Below are positions 13,774 through 15,467 of a stretch of DNA of 15,467 nt, piece after piece. The stretch lies in contig JANSXJ010000051.1 in NCBI GenBank assembly GCA_024743015.1, positions 1-15,467 on the forward strand, in the 5' to 3' direction. The notes beneath the pieces were generated by a model. That model was not told the DNA's origin, did not search any database, and saw only the letters and a program-made list of their open reading frames with translations. Position numbers and translations under genes: made by a program. Source of the DNA: Hyphomonas sp. (GTDB taxonomy: Bacteria > Pseudomonadota > Alphaproteobacteria > Caulobacterales > Hyphomonadaceae). How positions within the stretch are numbered: position 1 is the first letter of the stretch; each line of letters begins with the position of its first letter.

Positions 13774-14823
13774 CTAGCCGCGAAAACAGTCCGCCACATC
13801 GGCTAGCCAGGCCCGCACAGCATCGCCTTTTTCGCCAGCTTCGGATTTGCCGTGGCGCACCATGATCAGGTCGAGTGACGGAACACACACGGTGAACTGC
13901 CCTTCGTATCCATTCGCGGAGAAACTGTCCGGCCCGGCAATCCCGAGCCACCAGTGGGCACCATACCCCATGGGTTCCTCTGGTGGTGTTTTGGTCGGCT
14001 TACGTGCATAGTCGACCCAGCCTTCCGGTAAGATCCGGGTGCCGTCCCATATGCCATCGCGCATGTAGAGCAATCCAAATCGGGCAAAGTCGCGCGCGGT
14101 CGCATAGCAGAATGAAGAGCCAATAAAGGTTCCCGCTGCGTCGAACTTTGGCTGCGGGGACCGCATACCGATCGGCGTGAACAAATTGTCGAACATCCAG
14201 CGCTCGAACGCCTCTCCTGACTTGCCAAGCGCGCGCTGGGCGCAACGGGTGACAATATTGCTGGTCCCGCTGGAATAGTTCCAGACCGTGTCGGGTGCAT
14301 GCGCCAAGGGGAAGTTCGCCGCGTGCGCCGCGACATCATCGGATCCCGCGCCAAACAGCATTTCGATCACGTCGGAGACGCCGGAATCGACATAATCCTC
14401 AGTGAACTTCAATCCGCTGGACATGCGGAGCAACTGGTCGAGCGTAATGTCGCGGCGTGGATCATCTCTGCCCTGCCACTCGGGTACATCTGCCGGGGCG
14501 GCGATATCAAGCATGCTTTCGCGCACGAGAATTCCAATCAGGGCCTGGGTGATGCTCTTGGCTTTTGACCAGGACGGAAATGTCGTCGTTTGGTCCCGGC
14601 CTTCAGCATAGTGTTCCAGGACAATCCGGCCCTTATGCACCGCCAGAAACGCGTGGGTTTCACCCATTTTGTCGAGCGCCTGTTCACCGAAGGCAAAGTC
14701 AATCGCGTGCAGCGCTCGCGCCCGATCGAAATCGTCGAACTCAAAAGCCTCGGGCCAGGTTTCGGTTGGCCAGGCGAGGCCTTCAGGGTGTGTGGGCAGC
14801 GAAATGAGCGGTGCGGACGTCAT
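13774..14823 (-). CDS. Serine hydrolase of the beta-lactamase/NylB (6-aminohexanoate-dimer hydrolase) type
   Basis: A 349-residue protein with the penicillin-recognising serine hydrolase fold. The nucleophile motif SxxK is S84-W-S-K87 (TTTFPSWSKAKSITQALIGI). The second motif region is W181-N-Y183-S-S-G-T-S-N, with Tyr183 as probable base. The third region appears as NGYEGQ followed by FTVCVPSLDLIMVRHG, the pattern of NylB/EstB-like esterases rather than the KTG of true beta-lactamases. DITLDQLLRMSSGL is also typical. No signal peptide is seen, so it is probably cytoplasmic; substrate is unknown and antibiotic resistance should not be assumed. It follows the XRE gene by 14 nt on the same strand. 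A perfect GTCATTC/GAATGAC dyad (14819-14834) spans its start codon. Confidence 0.9.
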   Translation of the reverse strand: MTSAPLISLPTHPEGLAWPTETWPEAFEFDDFDRARALHAIDFAFGEQALDKMGETHAFLAVHKGRIVLEHYAEGRDQTTTFPSWSKAKSITQALIGILVRESMLDIAAPADVPEWQGRDDPRRDITLDQLLRMSSGLKFTEDYVDSGVSDVIEMLFGAGSDDVAAHAANFPLAHAPDTVWNYSSGTSNIVTRCAQRALGKSGEAFERWMFDNLFTPIGMRSPQPKFDAAGTFIGSSFCYATARDFARFGLLYMRDGIWDGTRILPEGWVDYARKPTKTPPEEPMGYGAHWWLGIAGPDSFSANGYEGQFTVCVPSLDLIMVRHGKSEAGEKGDAVRAWLADVADCFRG

Positions 14824-14837
14824 TCCCGAATGACGGC

Positions 14838-15071
14838 TCAGGCCGCTTCGCTTTTCGATTGGCTCTTGCCATCCTCAAACACGAGAATGTCGCCGGGCTG
14901 GCAGTCGAGCTCGCGGCAAAGCGCTTCCAGAGTGGAAAAGCGAACGGCTTTGGCTTTTCCCGTCTTCAGGATCGAGAGATTGGCCAGCGTGACACCAACC
15001 CGCTCCGAGAGCTCGGTCAGCGACATTCTTTTTTCCAACAAAACCCGATCAAGGGTCACACGAATAGACAT
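14838..15071 (-). CDS. Small XRE-family (Cro/CI-type, YozG-like) transcriptional regulator
   Basis: A 77-residue protein that is little more than one helix-turn-helix: LDRVLLEKRMSLTELSERVG, VTLANLSILKTGKAKAVRFS and TLEALCRELDCQPGDILVFE. This matches the short YozG-type XRE proteins. Such genes commonly sit beside DUF2975 membrane proteins, as here. A strong Shine-Dalgarno AGGAGG (plus 15080-15085) overlaps the DUF2975 stop codon and lies 8 nt before the ATG, indicating translational linkage. The lysine/serine tail after residue 67 has no assigned role. Confidence 0.93.
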   Translation of the reverse strand: MSIRVTLDRVLLEKRMSLTELSERVGVTLANLSILKTGKAKAVRFSTLEALCRELDCQPGDILVFEDGKSQSKSEAA

Positions 15072-15083
15072 TCAATGGCCCTC

Positions 15084-15467
15084 CTAGATTGTCATTTTCT
15101 CTTCTTCGCGGAGGCGGGTGCCTTCCTTGAAGACTTGCGCCAGGATGAGCAGAACGATCACTGCGCCCCAAACGGCAAGATTGATATTGATATTGGCAAC
15201 ATAGCCTTCACCGAGATCTACAGTCGCGGCCAGCACCAGAACAGAACACATCCGGATCACTTCGATCAGACCGATTGCGATCGCGATTCGCGTCAGGCGT
15301 GGCGCGTTTTCTGGAACAAAGGGATCGCCTGCTGCCAGAGTGGACAAAATCTGCCGCAGCTTCGCACAGATATACGCGATCCCGGGTGCAAACACGACCA
15401 GCCCGACCAGAGCAGCGACAAGTCGCCCGGCCGGAACACCATCTGCGCGCGCCTCAACCAGCGGCAA
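15084..15467 (-). CDS. DUF2975-domain membrane protein (partial, N-terminus outside window)
   Basis: The last 127 or so residues of a membrane protein whose start lies beyond the right edge; the TTG at the edge is not taken as a true start. Three hydrophobic segments are visible: VAALVGLVVFAPGIAYICA, IAIAIGLIEVIRMCSVLVLA and LAVWGAVIVLLILAQVF. The loop LRQILSTLAAGDPFVPENAP followed by RLTRIA, and the tail FKEGTRLREEEKMTI, are the typical DUF2975 landmarks. The function of this family is unknown. Co-occurrence with a small XRE regulator is a recurring pair and suggests the membrane protein modulates or is regulated by it. Confidence 0.9.
   Translation of the reverse strand: MPLVEARADGVPAGRLVAALVGLVVFAPGIAYICAKLRQILSTLAAGDPFVPENAPRLTRIAIAIGLIEVIRMCSVLVLAATVDLGEGYVANININLAVWGAVIVLLILAQVFKEGTRLREEEKMTI

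Noticed and set aside
13774..14823. A true beta-lactamase conferring resistance.
   Set aside because: The third motif is GYEGQ-like rather than KTG, and no secretion signal is present; a NylB/esterase-type hydrolase fits better.

Overview
This window looks like chromosomal DNA of an alphaproteobacterium, possibly a Hyphomonadaceae/Caulobacterales-like lineage. The grounds are the rph gene divergent from an hrcA-grpE unit, a bacterial Coq4 homologue, moderately high G+C coding sequence and alphaproteobacteria-like intergenic palindromes. The family-level placement is an inference. No rRNA, tRNA, CRISPR array, integrase or transposase was seen.

Left part (1-6240), accessory metabolism and regulation. 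A RidA-family gene and a hotdog-fold thioesterase gene overlap by 4 nt. An AT-rich orphan gene follows; its protein carries a HEPN-like Rx4H motif and an SH3-like tail. It converges, with a 4-nt overlap, on a coq4-tetR operon. A perfect 12-bp palindrome overlaps the probable coq4 promoter, in the space shared with a divergent phytanoyl-CoA-dioxygenase-type 2OG oxygenase. That oxygenase gene converges on an Lrp/AsnC regulator, which is divergent from an indoleamine 2,3-dioxygenase (IDO) gene. The Lrp-IDO interval holds a strong dyad and several ATTGC/GCAAT half-sites, which suggests amino-acid-responsive control of tryptophan breakdown.

Middle (6241-12323), heat-shock block. A repeat-rich gap with several hairpin families ends at a textbook dnaK terminator. 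dnaK follows on the minus strand, then a plus-strand beta-propeller lipoprotein gene, then grpE, hrcA and a PlsC-like acyltransferase gene as one minus-strand unit. No CIRCE operator and no dnaJ were seen.

Right part (12324-15467). rph and a CinA/PncC-like gene run on the plus strand. A second copy of the 80-bp three-hairpin repeat follows. Next come, on the minus strand, a NylB/beta-lactamase-type serine hydrolase, a small XRE regulator and a DUF2975 membrane protein cut by the window edge.

There is no single obvious new multi-gene system. The best leads are the HEPN/SH3-like orphan, the self-controlled Coq4-TetR unit with its operator, the Lrp-IDO control region, and the paired three-hairpin repeats. 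Convergent gene ends in this window are of only two kinds: exact 4-nt stop-codon overlaps (three times) or gaps filled with hairpin repeats (twice).
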